A DNA stretch of 64,000 nucleotides from Cymbomonas tetramitiformis (GCA_001247695.2 LGRX02035431.1:62001-126000), one strand, 5' to 3'; positions 19,601 through 29,890 are shown, counted from the stretch's first letter. The notes: generated by a model not told the origin, from the sequence alone. Numbers and translations: made by a program.

Positions 19601-20448
19601 TCACGTTGTTCGTCTGTATGGCGCTCGAACGCCTCCGTCACTTCGCTGCATATCGAAACAGCTGGAGAAGGAGGACACCGCGAGGTAAGACCGGCCGGCA
19701 TCCTAGACGCCCTTGGCGCATGGACGACATGGGTAGCAGTCCCATGGCGACCGACAGAAGGGGCAGATGAGCGCGCAGCACCGCCCGCGCCCGGCTGATG
19801 CTCATACGTTCGGCCGGAAGGCTGGCCCTGACGACGTGCAGGGGGGTCGCGAACCTCGTGCACATTCCTCCGCCAGGCCGTATCCACGTGCTCGGATCTC
19901 TCGGCCACGAGAGCCTGATGGGCGGGTGGCGGCGGCGGCGGCGGCGGCGGGAGACGAAGCGCCTCCAAGGCCCCCAGGGCTGGCAGCAATCACGGCGCGG
20001 CCGATTCCCTGGTTCCCCACTGCAAGCCTGTGAACTTCCGGTCGTCCTGTTCGAAATACTCGTTCGTGAACTCAGCGTGCCAAGTAAGACATCGCGCGTC
20101 CTCCAAGAAGATGTAGTACACGGGTGTGGCATTTGGGTGCGCCATGCAGCGCAGCACGTGTGCCGCCCCAATCTCCACGTAGGTACACAGCGAGTACGCA
20201 ATGTTCCTCGCATGACCCCCCGGCAACTTGTGCCCTGAGTCACGGTGCGACAGATCAGCGTAGGCTGAAATCATGGCCTCCAGGAGGTTGGAAGACGTTG
20301 TCTGTCCCCCAAGAGGGAGACGCCAGCCACGGTTCCCGCACGCGATGGTCTTGTTATGCTTCTTTTCAACTTTGCTGGTGATACCCGGATGTCTCCGCAG
20401 CCTGAGACCCCGCTCCTGGTTGCACACGCCAAGCTGGTACATGACTCG
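19537..20448 (-). CDS. Gag-frame extension between Gag-protease and Pol
   Basis: This stretch continues in the same frame as Gag after its UAG (20449-20451). It runs 152 codons to an in-frame UGA (19990-19992), then about 150 more to 19537. The first part has ordinary protein composition (LLEAMISAYADL, AEFTNEYFEQDD). The second contains a polyproline run (about 19925-19955) and is R/A/P-rich. It therefore looks like part of one polyprotein interrupted by two stops, either read through or acquired as nonsense mutations. Bases around the stops do not match the strongest known read-through contexts. No domain was recognised. Confidence 0.5.
19561..19567 (-). promoter_or_regulatory. Candidate -1 frameshift heptamer
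   Basis: On the minus strand CCCGGGC lies in phase C CCG GGC with the gag frame, inside the 64-base overlap (19537-19600) between the end of the gag frame and the opening of the pol frame. Pol is in the -1 frame. It fits the X XXY YYZ rule formally, but this exact heptamer is not a well-known eukaryotic site and the region is GC-rich. Confidence 0.35.
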
Positions 20449-23400
20449 CTAGCCTCTGCACCGGTCATAGAACGTCACGCCAAACCGTATCATGAAGACA
20501 GTGAGGTTGCGGCGGTCCTTCAAGGCGCTCACCTCCTCCACGGACAGAAATCTGCATACTGAACTGGCGGATGTGGTGGCCATTCGTGCGGCATCCCAAT
20601 CCGACCCCGCTGGAGATGGAGGCGCCCTCGCAGGGGACCGAGACAGGCGACTCGCCCGCGGTGGACTCGGAGGCGTAGGAGGCGGGCCCCCCGAAGAAGG
20701 TGATCGGGAATCACGTGCGACACGGATCGAGTTTGCCCATGAGCCAGCGTTGGTCAAGGCGGGCGATGCAGGGGGCGACCTCCCGCGAGGAGGGCTGTTG
20801 TCAGGATCTGACGGACAAGCCGCGGTGGCGCAAACGAATCGAGGTGACACCAAGTCCTCGGGCCCATGGCTGCTGGATGACGGCGACGGCGTACGGCAGT
20901 GCGCGATGTGCGACAAGTGCGGTGGCGAGTGGCCGCTGGACCTGGCTCGAGATGGCCCCGCGACAGCTTGAGATGGTCGTGCGATGTGCGACAAGCGCGG
21001 TGGCGAGCGGCTGCTGGACCTGGCTCGAGATGGCCCTGCGACAGCCCGGGATGGGCCTGCGCCTGCGGCAGGAGCAGGTGGCTGCGCAGGGGCTCGCTTC
21101 GTGAGCCTCATGTTGACCATGTTGTTGGGCGGTGGCGGCCTACGCTCTGCATCTGCCTCGAGTGCATCGCGGCCCTGCTGCCTGGTGTTGACCGCCTTGA
21201 GCATTTTCCTCATTTCCCCCAGGCGCACGTACTCCTGGGCAGCGGCATTCTCGGAGAACACCCTGCCAGCCCCCCCAAGACCATCCCCCACCGGGTAGTA
21301 CTTGGTGCTCGAACCCAGGGAGACGAGCTCCAGAGGTGGCGCCTCGCTGCCATGTCGATTGTACTGTCGGAGGATGCCAACCGAGAGGGACTCCATGTCC
21401 ACCGGGCAAAGGTACCTGAGCAGCTGGTACGTCCAGACACCAGTGCTCTCGTACCAGTGAGGGAGTTGAAGCTCGTCCAGCAACTCCTCACTGTTGTACA
21501 CGAGTGCATGATCCAGCGTGCAGCGCATCAGCTCGAGGTACTGCGTGGCTGCGCTCGGTTGTACACAGAGGACACGCTCCTTCAGATCCCACATGAGGGT
21601 GCCAGCGACCTCACCACTGGGGTATTTGAACAACTCCTGGAGCGTGTGCTGCAGTCGCTGGATTGGGTTGAGGCTGTCGAGCGCTCTGCCTTGCTCCCTG
21701 GGCTTGACGACGTCCTGCTTGTTGGCAGAGGATGGCACGTGTGTCATATAGCTCCCCTTGAGCACCCAGCGGTCCTTCTCCTCATCGTGATCCAGCTTCT
21801 GGTCCACATACAGCCAGTTAGGGGGCATCAGCTGGTCCACCGTCACCCACTGCTGCTCGAGACAACGGACGAACTCCACGCAGACATGTTCTTGGGAAGG
21901 TTTGGCTGGCATGTCCTCGGGAAGGTCTTGAAGGATGCGGCAAAGACGTGCAACATGGTGCCGGTCCAGGTACAGTCTCTGATCCGCCCAGTTGTGGTCA
22001 AGACGGACATCCAGAGACGGACGACCCCCAGCCACCTGGCCCTCAGTGACCCACCTCGCGCGTCCACCCACCCAGGGGTTCGGTTCTGCGTAGAGTTGTG
22101 CGAGCATGCGCTCCGACACTGCCCGTGCGGCGGGCGCCAGTAACGCCAGGTCGCTCCTTCGACCTCCTTCAAGAGAACATGTGTGACTGCGACACCTCTC
22201 CTCGATCTCCGCGCGTGTGGCGACTCGGGGTCTAGGGAGCTCAGCAGGTGGCCCTGACGAAGACGCTGGTGACCCCACTGGTGAATCGTAGCCGTCATAG
22301 ATGTGCTCAGACTGAATCCCAGAGGCAGCAAACCTCTCCTCCCTCGTGCTCAGAGGTGGGTGCCCTAGCCATTCGCACTCCGTCCCCTGCCCAAAGATCT
22401 CCGACTGCAAACACACCACTGGGTCCACCCTCCTGGGCTGGTGAGGACGCCTGGGTGTTGTCATGTCAACCAACGGAAGAACCACCTGAGCGTCCATGCC
22501 CAAAATCGTCGGCGCATGCGACACGGCCACGCAACTTCCAAGCTTGATGTCGATCATCAGGGAATTCTTCAGTGGCCCGGTGCCTATCAGCAGGTCCCAA
22601 GAGTTCTCGGGCTCGAAGGTCACGAAGGCGTATAGCCGGTGAAGCGTCATGTGCGGCGTGCCCGCAGCCAGTATGACGTCCACGTAGCAGTAATGCGTGA
22701 ACTTCGTGGGGCTGTTGTCACACCTGGTGACCTTGGCGCCGGTGCTGGCCTCATAAACCGTGAGGCCCAGCCGCCTTACGACAGCGATGGAGATGATGTT
22801 GCAGTTGGCGCCGGTGTCCATGAGGATCGCCCGGTATAGCATAAGCTCACCACCAGATGACACCAACGCCAGTCCCTCATACAGGGTGGCATTCCGCAAC
22901 TTGCAGATGGGCTGCACCTGAGTCATCAGTAACACCTGCTCGTCGGTCAGGTGCTGCTTCATCTTTGCCCTCAGCGCGTCGTAGGCGAGGGTCTTGATGG
23001 TGCCAGCTCGTACATGTCCATGGTCGCTGAAGTCAACCACCCCCAGGTCGTCCACGCAGGCAGCGGCTGCACATCGAGCGGCGGCGCTGTCGACCACACC
23101 GTTGGGCATCTCGTCCAATGGCACCTCCTTGATCGCGCGGTGTTCTGCACCATCTGCCTCTCCTCTTACCCCTTGCGTCACTGTGGCGTGCGTGTCCTCC
23201 AGCTCATGCTCGTTGACCTCGGTGGGTTGCTTGATTGCATCATTCGGAACGTTGCCCATGAGCTCCTCCAGCGCCAAGAGGTTCTCGATGTCCTTCGGGA
23301 GGTCGATGGCGTGCTGGGATATCAGGATGGCCGCAATCTGCGAGCAAGTGCGCACGGAGCTGCGAAGATTGGATGCCAGCAGGTGGAATTTCCTGCTGAG

Positions 23401-25374
23401 GACGTTGGGAGGAACGGCTCTGGGCACCTGAGCGGCCCTGTCGAACTCCTCCGGCGTCTTGACCTGGAAGCTCTGCATCTTCTGAGTGCTGCCCAAGGCG
23501 ACAGCGGCACTGGCCTGAAGACTCGGTGCGTGACCGATGCCGACATCATGACTGTCTTCCAGCCCATCATCAGCAGGGCAGTCCTTCTCATCCTCCTCGT
23601 ATTCAGCCTGTTGGTTGAAGTGGGAGTCGTACTCAGTCTCCGCATCGCTGACCTCTGACCGGGCCTGTGCATCGGCGCCCTTGTCACCCTTTGGAGGTGC
23701 CCCTGTCTGGAGACCTGTCAATTCTGCAGCGAGCTTCTCCTTAACCTCGGCACTGGCCGCCACTTGCTGCTGCTGCTGCTGCTGCGGCTGCTTCTGCTTG
23801 GCCTCTGGGAGCTTAAGCCACTCCTTGGTGGTGATCCCCATCTTGTGGTTCTCGAAGCGGTGCGCGATGTTGTAAGCACGCATCTGTGCATTCTTGACCT
23901 CATCCGGCCACTTGGAGTTCTGCCTGTCCTTGTGGAAGTTTGGCGGCACCCGGGCCTCACGACACCCCGTGTAGCAGCGCTCTGGAGAGTGGGGCAGGCG
24001 CGTGAAGCACCAATCACACTGGAACTTCTTTGAAGCATCAGGTGGTGGCACCTTGCTGTAGGTAGGCTTCTGACGCTCAGCATTGTTCACTTCCCTCGAA
24101 GGCTTCTTGGCGTCGTCGCCACCATGCTGTGCTTGCTCCTTCTTCTTGGGGTCCCTGCGTCTGTCCCCAGTCTTGGAGGCAGAACCCGAGCGCCTCATGG
24201 CTGACACTAGTGCAGCCAGGTCAAGCCCCAGCTGCCTGGCCTCGTAGCAGGAGTACACGCAGTTGAGTCTGCGAACCAGCTCCTGCTGCAGTGTGAGAGC
24301 CCAAGCCTCCGCATCGTTCTTCAGCTTGTCCTGCACCTCCACGATTACCTCCAGGTCCTCCCATGTGACCTTGTTGGGGGCAGGATGGCTGACACGTAGC
24401 TGCTCGGACACGCGATCTCGGTATTCTTTGATGCGCAGGCCCTTGATGCACTCCTCGATGTCCTGCCTGACGACGGGGTCCTCCACCCTCTTGCCGGTGT
24501 TGAGCGCTGCCTCCCTGCGACGACAGCTTTTCACGTAAGCGAGGCCGTCCTGCTCGGTGGTCTGCGGCTTGGCTATCAACAGATCCTCCTTCTCTTTGGT
24601 GCCCTTCATCAGGAATTTAGCTTCGAGCTCTGCAATGAAAGCCCTCAAGGCCCAAAAGTAGTGAGAATCTTCAGTGCCATCTGGCCCCGTGAGACCCTTA
24701 GTGGAGGTTCCCTCGCCTGCCCACTCATCAGACTCTTCGCCATCAGCATCACCTTCCTCGAACACCTTACAGACTGCCCAGGTTGATCCTGGCGCCAGCT
24801 CATGGAAAGGAGGCTGTGCGCAACGCACTGATCCCTGGAAAGCGTCTCTCATGGTGAGATCCTTCAGGACATGACAAGCGTGTGAGGCCATGACGCCATC
24901 CTTCAGGTATGCAGCGCACCACCAGTCGTAAGCGACTGAGGTTGAATGATTGTCCCCTGCTAGAAACGAGGGCAGGCTATCCCACAACGATCTGAGGTCT
25001 GGCTTGGAGTCAGCGAAAGCCTTCTTCTGCTGCTGACTGAGCGCGTGGAAAGACGCTGACTTCATGTGCCTACGCTTCTTGGCCTCAAAAGCCCGCTGTA
25101 CTTTCGCTACCATGTCAACGAAACGCCTGATGAAGAGCGCTCTATCCTCATTCTTGCCACCAGTGTACTGGAGCTTGACATCTTCCTTGTCAAGTGCGTG
25201 ACTATCCCTGTCATAGTAATCCATCTCGTCTACGTCGTCAAGCGCAAAGAGGAACTGATTTGCAGGCGCTGAGGCTGCTACTGCTGCTGCAAGTGCTGTC
25301 GCTGCGAGCGCTGTTGCTGCTGGTGATGCCGGTGCGGAGGGAGTGGTTTCTGAGCCCGACCCCTCTGCGCTCAT
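20449..25374 (-). CDS. Gag-protease polyprotein of the gypsy element
   Basis: 1641 codons from ATG at 25374. The N-terminus is Ala-rich, followed by an alpha-helical region (about 50-420) of the kind found in retrotransposon Gag. A cysteine cluster FQCDWC...CYTGC near 480-500 replaces the usual CCHC knuckle, and a glutamine run lies near 560. The aspartic protease domain starts at ILMDTGANCNII (Asp near 853) and continues to WDLLIGTGPL. The C-terminal third is a long linker ending in a proline/serine-rich part with repeats of AGPSRA and RSPPRLSHIA (about 1440-1620). Protease fused to Gag rather than to Pol is an accepted Ty3/gypsy variation. The frame is intact until UAG at 20449-20451. Confidence 0.85.
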   Translation of the reverse strand: MSAEGSGSETTPSAPASPAATALAATALAAAVAASAPANQFLFALDDVDEMDYYDRDSHALDKEDVKLQYTGGKNEDRALFIRRFVDMVAKVQRAFEAKKRRHMKSASFHALSQQQKKAFADSKPDLRSLWDSLPSFLAGDNHSTSVAYDWWCAAYLKDGVMASHACHVLKDLTMRDAFQGSVRCAQPPFHELAPGSTWAVCKVFEEGDADGEESDEWAGEGTSTKGLTGPDGTEDSHYFWALRAFIAELEAKFLMKGTKEKEDLLIAKPQTTEQDGLAYVKSCRRREAALNTGKRVEDPVVRQDIEECIKGLRIKEYRDRVSEQLRVSHPAPNKVTWEDLEVIVEVQDKLKNDAEAWALTLQQELVRRLNCVYSCYEARQLGLDLAALVSAMRRSGSASKTGDRRRDPKKKEQAQHGGDDAKKPSREVNNAERQKPTYSKVPPPDASKKFQCDWCFTRLPHSPERCYTGCREARVPPNFHKDRQNSKWPDEVKNAQMRAYNIAHRFENHKMGITTKEWLKLPEAKQKQPQQQQQQQVAASAEVKEKLAAELTGLQTGAPPKGDKGADAQARSEVSDAETEYDSHFNQQAEYEEDEKDCPADDGLEDSHDVGIGHAPSLQASAAVALGSTQKMQSFQVKTPEEFDRAAQVPRAVPPNVLSRKFHLLASNLRSSVRTCSQIAAILISQHAIDLPKDIENLLALEELMGNVPNDAIKQPTEVNEHELEDTHATVTQGVRGEADGAEHRAIKEVPLDEMPNGVVDSAAARCAAAACVDDLGVVDFSDHGHVRAGTIKTLAYDALRAKMKQHLTDEQVLLMTQVQPICKLRNATLYEGLALVSSGGELMLYRAILMDTGANCNIISIAVVRRLGLTVYEASTGAKVTRCDNSPTKFTHYCYVDVILAAGTPHMTLHRLYAFVTFEPENSWDLLIGTGPLKNSLMIDIKLGSCVAVSHAPTILGMDAQVVLPLVDMTTPRRPHQPRRVDPVVCLQSEIFGQGTECEWLGHPPLSTREERFAASGIQSEHIYDGYDSPVGSPASSSGPPAELPRPRVATRAEIEERCRSHTCSLEGGRRSDLALLAPAARAVSERMLAQLYAEPNPWVGGRARWVTEGQVAGGRPSLDVRLDHNWADQRLYLDRHHVARLCRILQDLPEDMPAKPSQEHVCVEFVRCLEQQWVTVDQLMPPNWLYVDQKLDHDEEKDRWVLKGSYMTHVPSSANKQDVVKPREQGRALDSLNPIQRLQHTLQELFKYPSGEVAGTLMWDLKERVLCVQPSAATQYLELMRCTLDHALVYNSEELLDELQLPHWYESTGVWTYQLLRYLCPVDMESLSVGILRQYNRHGSEAPPLELVSLGSSTKYYPVGDGLGGAGRVFSENAAAQEYVRLGEMRKMLKAVNTRQQGRDALEADAERRPPPPNNMVNMRLTKRAPAQPPAPAAGAGPSRAVAGPSRARSSSRSPPRLSHIARPSQAVAGPSRARSSGHSPPHLSHIAHCRTPSPSSSSHGPEDLVSPRFVCATAACPSDPDNSPPRGRSPPASPALTNAGSWANSIRVARDSRSPSSGGPPPTPPSPPRASRLSRSPARAPPSPAGSDWDAARMATTSASSVCRFLSVEEVSALKDRRNLTVFMIRFGVTFYDRCRG

Positions 25375-25588
25375 ATATCCCGTGTCAAGGTCCTGACTGA
25401 CCCGCTCTCGCGCCAGTCGTCGTGCCTCACGTTCTCTGGACTGGGCAGAGGCAGCGCTTGGCTCTGCCTCACCCTCCGTGGTAAAGTACTGTGTTAATGC
25501 TCAGCTAATGGGACCAAGGAAGAGTCCCCTCTCTCAGCGCAAAGCTCGTTCACCAGTAGACTGGAGGCTTGATTCAGACTGGCTTAGG

Positions 25589-27030
25589 CCAGTGCACTGA
25601 GTGCCCCTGGATTCACCTCGCTGAACAAGCGGAAGAACGAAACGCGTGCGGCCAGCGAACGCCTAAAGGTCCAGCACTATGCTTCAGCGCTCTGAATCCG
25701 CAGCAGATGCAGAATATTCGTGCGAGGAGGACTTAAAGCTGGGCCAGTGTGCTGAGCACTTCTGGATTAGCTGGGCCAGAGTTCATCAGGAGCACAGTGA
25801 ACATGAGGGCAACTCCACGGCACCAAGAATAGCACTGATACGCAGCGGTGTGAGCTAGGCCAGTGTGCTGAGCACCCCTGGATTCACAACACCACTGCTA
25901 ATCAAGGGCACCGTAGCTGGCATGGAAGCTCACTCCCCAGTCCAGTAAGCAAGTGTAAGGTCGCTGTGCAGAGTTGGGAGCTAAGCCAGTGTGCTGAGCA
26001 CCCCTGGATTCGCAACACCACTGCTAATTCAGAAGGTGGCCGGTGATATGAGGGCCTCACCAGCTGACCAATACCGTAGAAAAGATAGAAGAATTCTCCC
26101 ACACATTATGATAAAGCACTAGAAGGTCACTCCAGTAGTAAGCAGCACTCCAGGCTGGTCAGGTAATTAACTCTGAATCCACCAGATAACCGTATCACAC
26201 CAGTGAATATCGCTTAAAAAAGACCACTCACTTGTCGCCTTCAGGGCTGATGTCGCTGTCAGTCCTCTGGCAAGCTCTTCCCTACTTCGGGCTTAGGCCA
26301 GTACACCAGGGGTGTCCCTGGATTAACCGTCAGACAGGGTGGAGCTGCCCAAGAAACCGTAAGTTGCAGTTCCAGACATAGAGCAGTGACTCACTGCTGA
26401 TCCGCTTCTTTGCTGGTAAGTCCAAGCAGATGCCGCCGCCAATTAGCTCCCAGGCCAAGCACACCTGCCTTTCAGTTAGGCCAGTACACCAGGGGTGTCC
26501 CTGGATTCACTTCAGACAAGGTGGCCAGCTGGAGAACCCACTGGAAGGTAGTTCATCAAGGTGCACATTAACTGCTGATCCACTCTTAGCCGGTAGTCCA
26601 GGCAGATGCCGCTGCTGATTAGCTTCCAGGTGACACACACTTGCTTTTCAGTTAAGCCAGTGCACCAGGGGTGCCCCTGGATTCACTTCAAACAAGGTGG
26701 CCAGCTGAAGGAACCACTGAGAGGTGCTCATCCAGGTGTACATTCACTGCTGATTGACTCTGTCGCCGCCGCCGCCCAAGCTCATGCCGTGCTGATTAGC
26801 TCAAAAACTGAAGAACACCTGTCAGCAGTTAGGCCAGTGCACCAGGGGTGCCCCTGGATTCACTGCAGAACAAGGTGCTGAGCATATCACCGGGTAGAAG
26901 GAGGCCGCTCATGACTAGTGAATTCAAAGCTGATCCGTTGCCGCCGTCGCTGGTAGCTCTTTCAGTGCAAGTACCACCAAGTTCAGGGAAGAAGAAGGGT
27001 CCGCCAGTGCACTGTGGGTGCCCCTGGAGT
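25589..27030 (-). repeat. Nine spaced hairpin motifs in the retrotransposon leader
   Basis: A motif of about 30 bases (plus strand GCCAGTGCACCAGGGG then TGCCCCTGGATTCAC) recurs near 25589, 25743, 25857, 25985, 26294, 26480, 26654, 26831 and 27003. Its core CCAGGGG-TG-CCCCTGG is a perfect hairpin in the later copies and is partly compensated in the earlier ones (GTGCTGAGCAC). Between 26400 and 26900 whole units of about 175 bp are repeated. The interval 25375-27144 has no gene and is the 5' leader of the gypsy transcript. A role in packaging, dimerisation or translation is possible but only inferred. Confidence 0.75.
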
Positions 27031-27144
27031 CGCCTGACTTCCGAATCCGCTCTTGCAAACTGCTGCTGACTTCTCGCCAAAGGGCCTTTACTTCTGGATT
27101 AACACTGAAATAAAAAGCCGCTCCGCGCAGGACATTATTGTTTT

Positions 27145-27668
27145 GAAAAAGTATGAAAACAGCAGTAAAATATATCCGTCAAAATTGATATTATAACCAC
27201 AAAAACACGAATTATTGTGTACAAAAGCTGTGAGCAGAACTGTCTTAGCACTCTAGCACTGGCACGCGAACAGCCACCTAGTACTTGCGAAGCAAAACAA
27301 TAATGAGTCCACTAGCCTGACCTCCGGTCAGAGTCTACTTATATCTCAATGCTCTGTCACATTTCCCAAAACTGTAACGGGTTCTAGCCCTTAAATCTTC
27401 ATCTGGCCAATGGAAAGTCATTATTCCATGCCAGCTCTAACAATGTTACCGTTTACCGCATTCTGACTGACACGTCAGCGGCAAAGGAGTCACTGCCATC
27501 TTCATCTTATCATTCCCTGGTCATTCGATAGTGACCATATCTTCTCTGACAAGTCTGCATCTCGCAGATGGTCATCTTCGCAAAGCCTGTCATGCTGTCA
27601 CCACTGTCATGCGTGTCACCAGCTGAACAAACCCGGCGCGGTACCATGAGAAGCCGGCGTTTGTTACA
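27145..27668 (-). repeat. Repeat B (right copy), 5' end of the gypsy element
   Basis: 524 bp, nearly identical to 11579-12102, in the same orientation. It begins and ends exactly where the left copy meets its A repeats, but here the flanks are unrelated (TTGTTTT before, AAAACAA after). I see no canonical TGG-type primer-binding site directly inside it. Confidence 0.75.
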
Positions 27669-27744
27669 AAACAAATCATTAGTGTGTGATTTACTTATCA
27701 TTTACTTACATCTTCTTACATCTTCTTACTTTCCCATTTTTCGT

Positions 27745-27883
27745 AAAAAGGGAGGTTGGGCGGTGGGCGGTGCTACTTTTCGGAAAAGTTTTTCATATGA
27801 CAATATAATGTAATGATATATTTATGTGAATTCTAAAATACTTTTTGAAATTACCCAACCTCCACCTCCCACCTCCCTTTTCT
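27745..27883. mobile_element. MITE-like foldback element 1
   Basis: About 139 bp bounded by AAAAGGGAGGTTGGGCGG and its imperfect complement ACCCAACCTCCACCTCCC...CCCTTTT, with an AT-rich interior and no ORF. A relative with the same ends and the shared interior TTCTAAAATACTTT lies at 28077-28217. Target-site duplications are not resolvable in the T-rich surroundings. Confidence 0.55.
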
Positions 27884-28076
27884 ACTTTTTTTTTGTTAAA
27901 AAATGATAGATATATTAATAGACTACGCCATTCCGCACACCGATTATTTTTAATATTAATTTTTCATTTTTATTGAATTTATTTTTCATTTTTTGAATTT
28001 ATTTTTCATTTTTATTGAATTTACTTTTCATTTTTATCGAATTTATTTTTTCATTTTCATTAAATCTATTTTTTTA

Positions 28077-28217
28077 AAAAAAGGGGAGGTTGGGTGGTGG
28101 GAGGTGCTACTGTTTGAAAACTTTTTTATAATGAAAATGAAATATATTAGATTATTTATTTAATTTCTAAAATACTTTCTGAAAACGGCAACCTCCCACC
28201 TCCCACCTCCCTTTTTA
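28077..28217. mobile_element. MITE-like foldback element 2
   Basis: About 141 bp with ends AAAAGGGGAGGTTGGGTGG and CAACCTCCCACCTCCC...CCCTTTTT, related to the element at 27745. The sequence between the two (27884-28076) is T-rich low complexity with repeated TTTTTCATTTTTATTGAATT. Confidence 0.55.
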
Positions 28218-28219
28218 AA

Positions 28220-29890
28220 TTTTATTAAATGAAAAAAATATATGTATATATAAATATAGTAATTTAAGGCCGCGCCGTTTCTTATAGCACGCCCATATTT
28301 AACACATAAGACATATTCAAATTCCACAGTCACCGGCACCGGCGGCGGCGTAGCCGCCACTATGACACATTCTGACGTAATTCTGACATAATTCTGACAT
28401 AATTCTGCCAAACCTAAACCCTAAACCCTGAATGCACACAAAAAATTAGGGGGGTCACGATAGGGGGGCCTCCACGGCCGATTAAAACGGCCAAAACTGA
28501 TTTTCAGACCCCCTGGCGGCCCTTACAGACCCCCGCTGCCACCCCTGTCATAATTTAATATCAAATATGACAGATAGTCAAAGTTAGTCATAGTTAACCA
28601 ATGATAGTTAAACATTAGAGTCTTGTACGGAGACGGCGATGCAGGACAGCGATCTAGAACAACGGTCTGAGAAATATCGAAGCGCAGACACTCGCGATGG
28701 CTCGATTCTGTCGTTTATACCACAGATGAATTTGTCGCGCGTCTGTACGCTATTTAAAGAAATCGTGCGCTATTTTGAGGGGGTTCTTCGTGATAGAAAG
28801 GCGCATGCATGCGGACAAAGAATATACTGTGTATATAAATAATTATATTTAAAATCTCGGTGTCCCCAAGATTTCACCCCTGTGTTCGCTGAAATATTCT
28901 TGAAATCGGTGTCCTTAAATATGCAAATTGTCATAAAATCGATGCAGTACAGTACAGCGCAAGCGGTGCAGTACAGTACAGCGACGGTAATTCCCCTAAA
29001 CCTCCGGGCTGTACTGTACTGTCGCGCGACTGCCACGTCGGCGTAAATTCCCCCCAAAACGACAGTACAGTACAGAAAAATGACAGGACAGTACAGCGGA
29101 GGTTTCCTCGGTGCAACCCGGGGTTAGGTCCTCACAATCGTACCTTGGGGATTTGCGTGAATCCAATTTCTCGCAAAGATTTGGCATGCTACTTCTTTAC
29201 ATAATCTCTAGAGATGTACGAATGCAGCTGTTCCCATCGGTTTCTCGCAACGCCTCAAGTAACGTTTGTTCAACAGCCCATATGGACGTACTTGCTGCGT
29301 TGGTTTGCGTATTTAGTAACTTACACGCGCCATCCCGGATGTGCCGCGGGGCTCGAAGCGTGTGAACCAAATGACCAAATGAAACACAGATGCACACATA
29401 CAGCGTTGAAAATATGTTTAAGTCGTTGTTATCACTATTTCTTAGCGTTCCCTTCGGCAGGATACCGAAGGGAATGCCGTTTTGCGGATGCCGGTTCCCG
29501 CTTCCGCCACACGAAGCGGGGAATCCGGGATCTGCTTCCAGTCACCGAATCTGTGCGGGGATGCTTCCTAGCGTTCATAATAGCTTATAATAAACATTAT
29601 TCGCTTCTAATATATCGCGAAGAGTTATCAATCTCTTCATTAATCTACCCTGCTGCACTAGGTTTTCACAGTGTAAAGCGCTTAAGAAGCGCGAACGGAA
29701 GCGGACAGATTCCAGAAAGATACCGGTGCGATTTCGATAACGGTTTAGATGTCCTTCTGATTTAATCGAACGGCTGTTCGGAATTTGTAAACAATGAAAA
29801 ATATAATTCGCATCTGAGGAATCGAAAAGGAATCCGTCGCGCTTTTCATTACACTCTTAATACGCCGTATCCCGGTCCGGATTCGACTAC
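28220..29890. other. Intergenic stretch with short inverted motifs
   Basis: No convincing gene. It holds two CCTAAA-type units at 28412-28428, a G/C-rich patch near 28450-28545, a cluster of CAGTACAGTACAG motifs in both orientations (28945-29102), and two consecutive hairpins at 29448-29523. A 67-codon open frame at 28639-28842 has plausible composition but nothing I recognise. Confidence 0.45.
29448..29523. repeat. Two consecutive perfect or near-perfect hairpins
   Basis: TTCCCTTCGG (29448-29457) pairs perfectly with CCGAAGGGAA (29465-29474). Twenty bases on, TTCCCGCTTC (29495-29504) pairs with GAAGCGGGGAA (29513-29523), with one bulge. Side-by-side stems of similar sequence suggest a structured RNA or foldback element. 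Confidence 0.5.

Larger units (their letters stand above)
11360..27668 (-). mobile_element. Ty3/gypsy-type LTR retrotransposon with two methyltransferase domains
   Basis: A minus-strand element of about 16 kb: repeat B at the right end (27145-27668), a long leader with nine copies of a hairpin motif, Gag-protease (25374-20449), a gag-frame extension (20448-19537), Pol (19600-12359), purine tract, then repeats A-B-A. The order protease, RT, RNase H, integrase is that of Ty3/gypsy (Metaviridae). C5-methyltransferase-bearing retrotransposons have been reported from charophyte algae and dinoflagellates. This one additionally has a PHD finger and a second methyltransferase-like domain. Near-identity of the two B copies suggests recent insertion. 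The right end lacks repeat A, so the 5' end may be incomplete. Confidence 0.8.

Noticed and set aside
19767..20238. Plus-strand ORFs opposite the Gag extension
   Set aside because: Arg/Ala/Pro-rich shadows caused by a GGC/CGG trinucleotide run near 19925-19955.
24780..24800. CAGGTTGATCCTGG resembles the conserved start of 18S rRNA
   Set aside because: It lies within the intact Gag reading frame and nothing after it resembles SSU rRNA.
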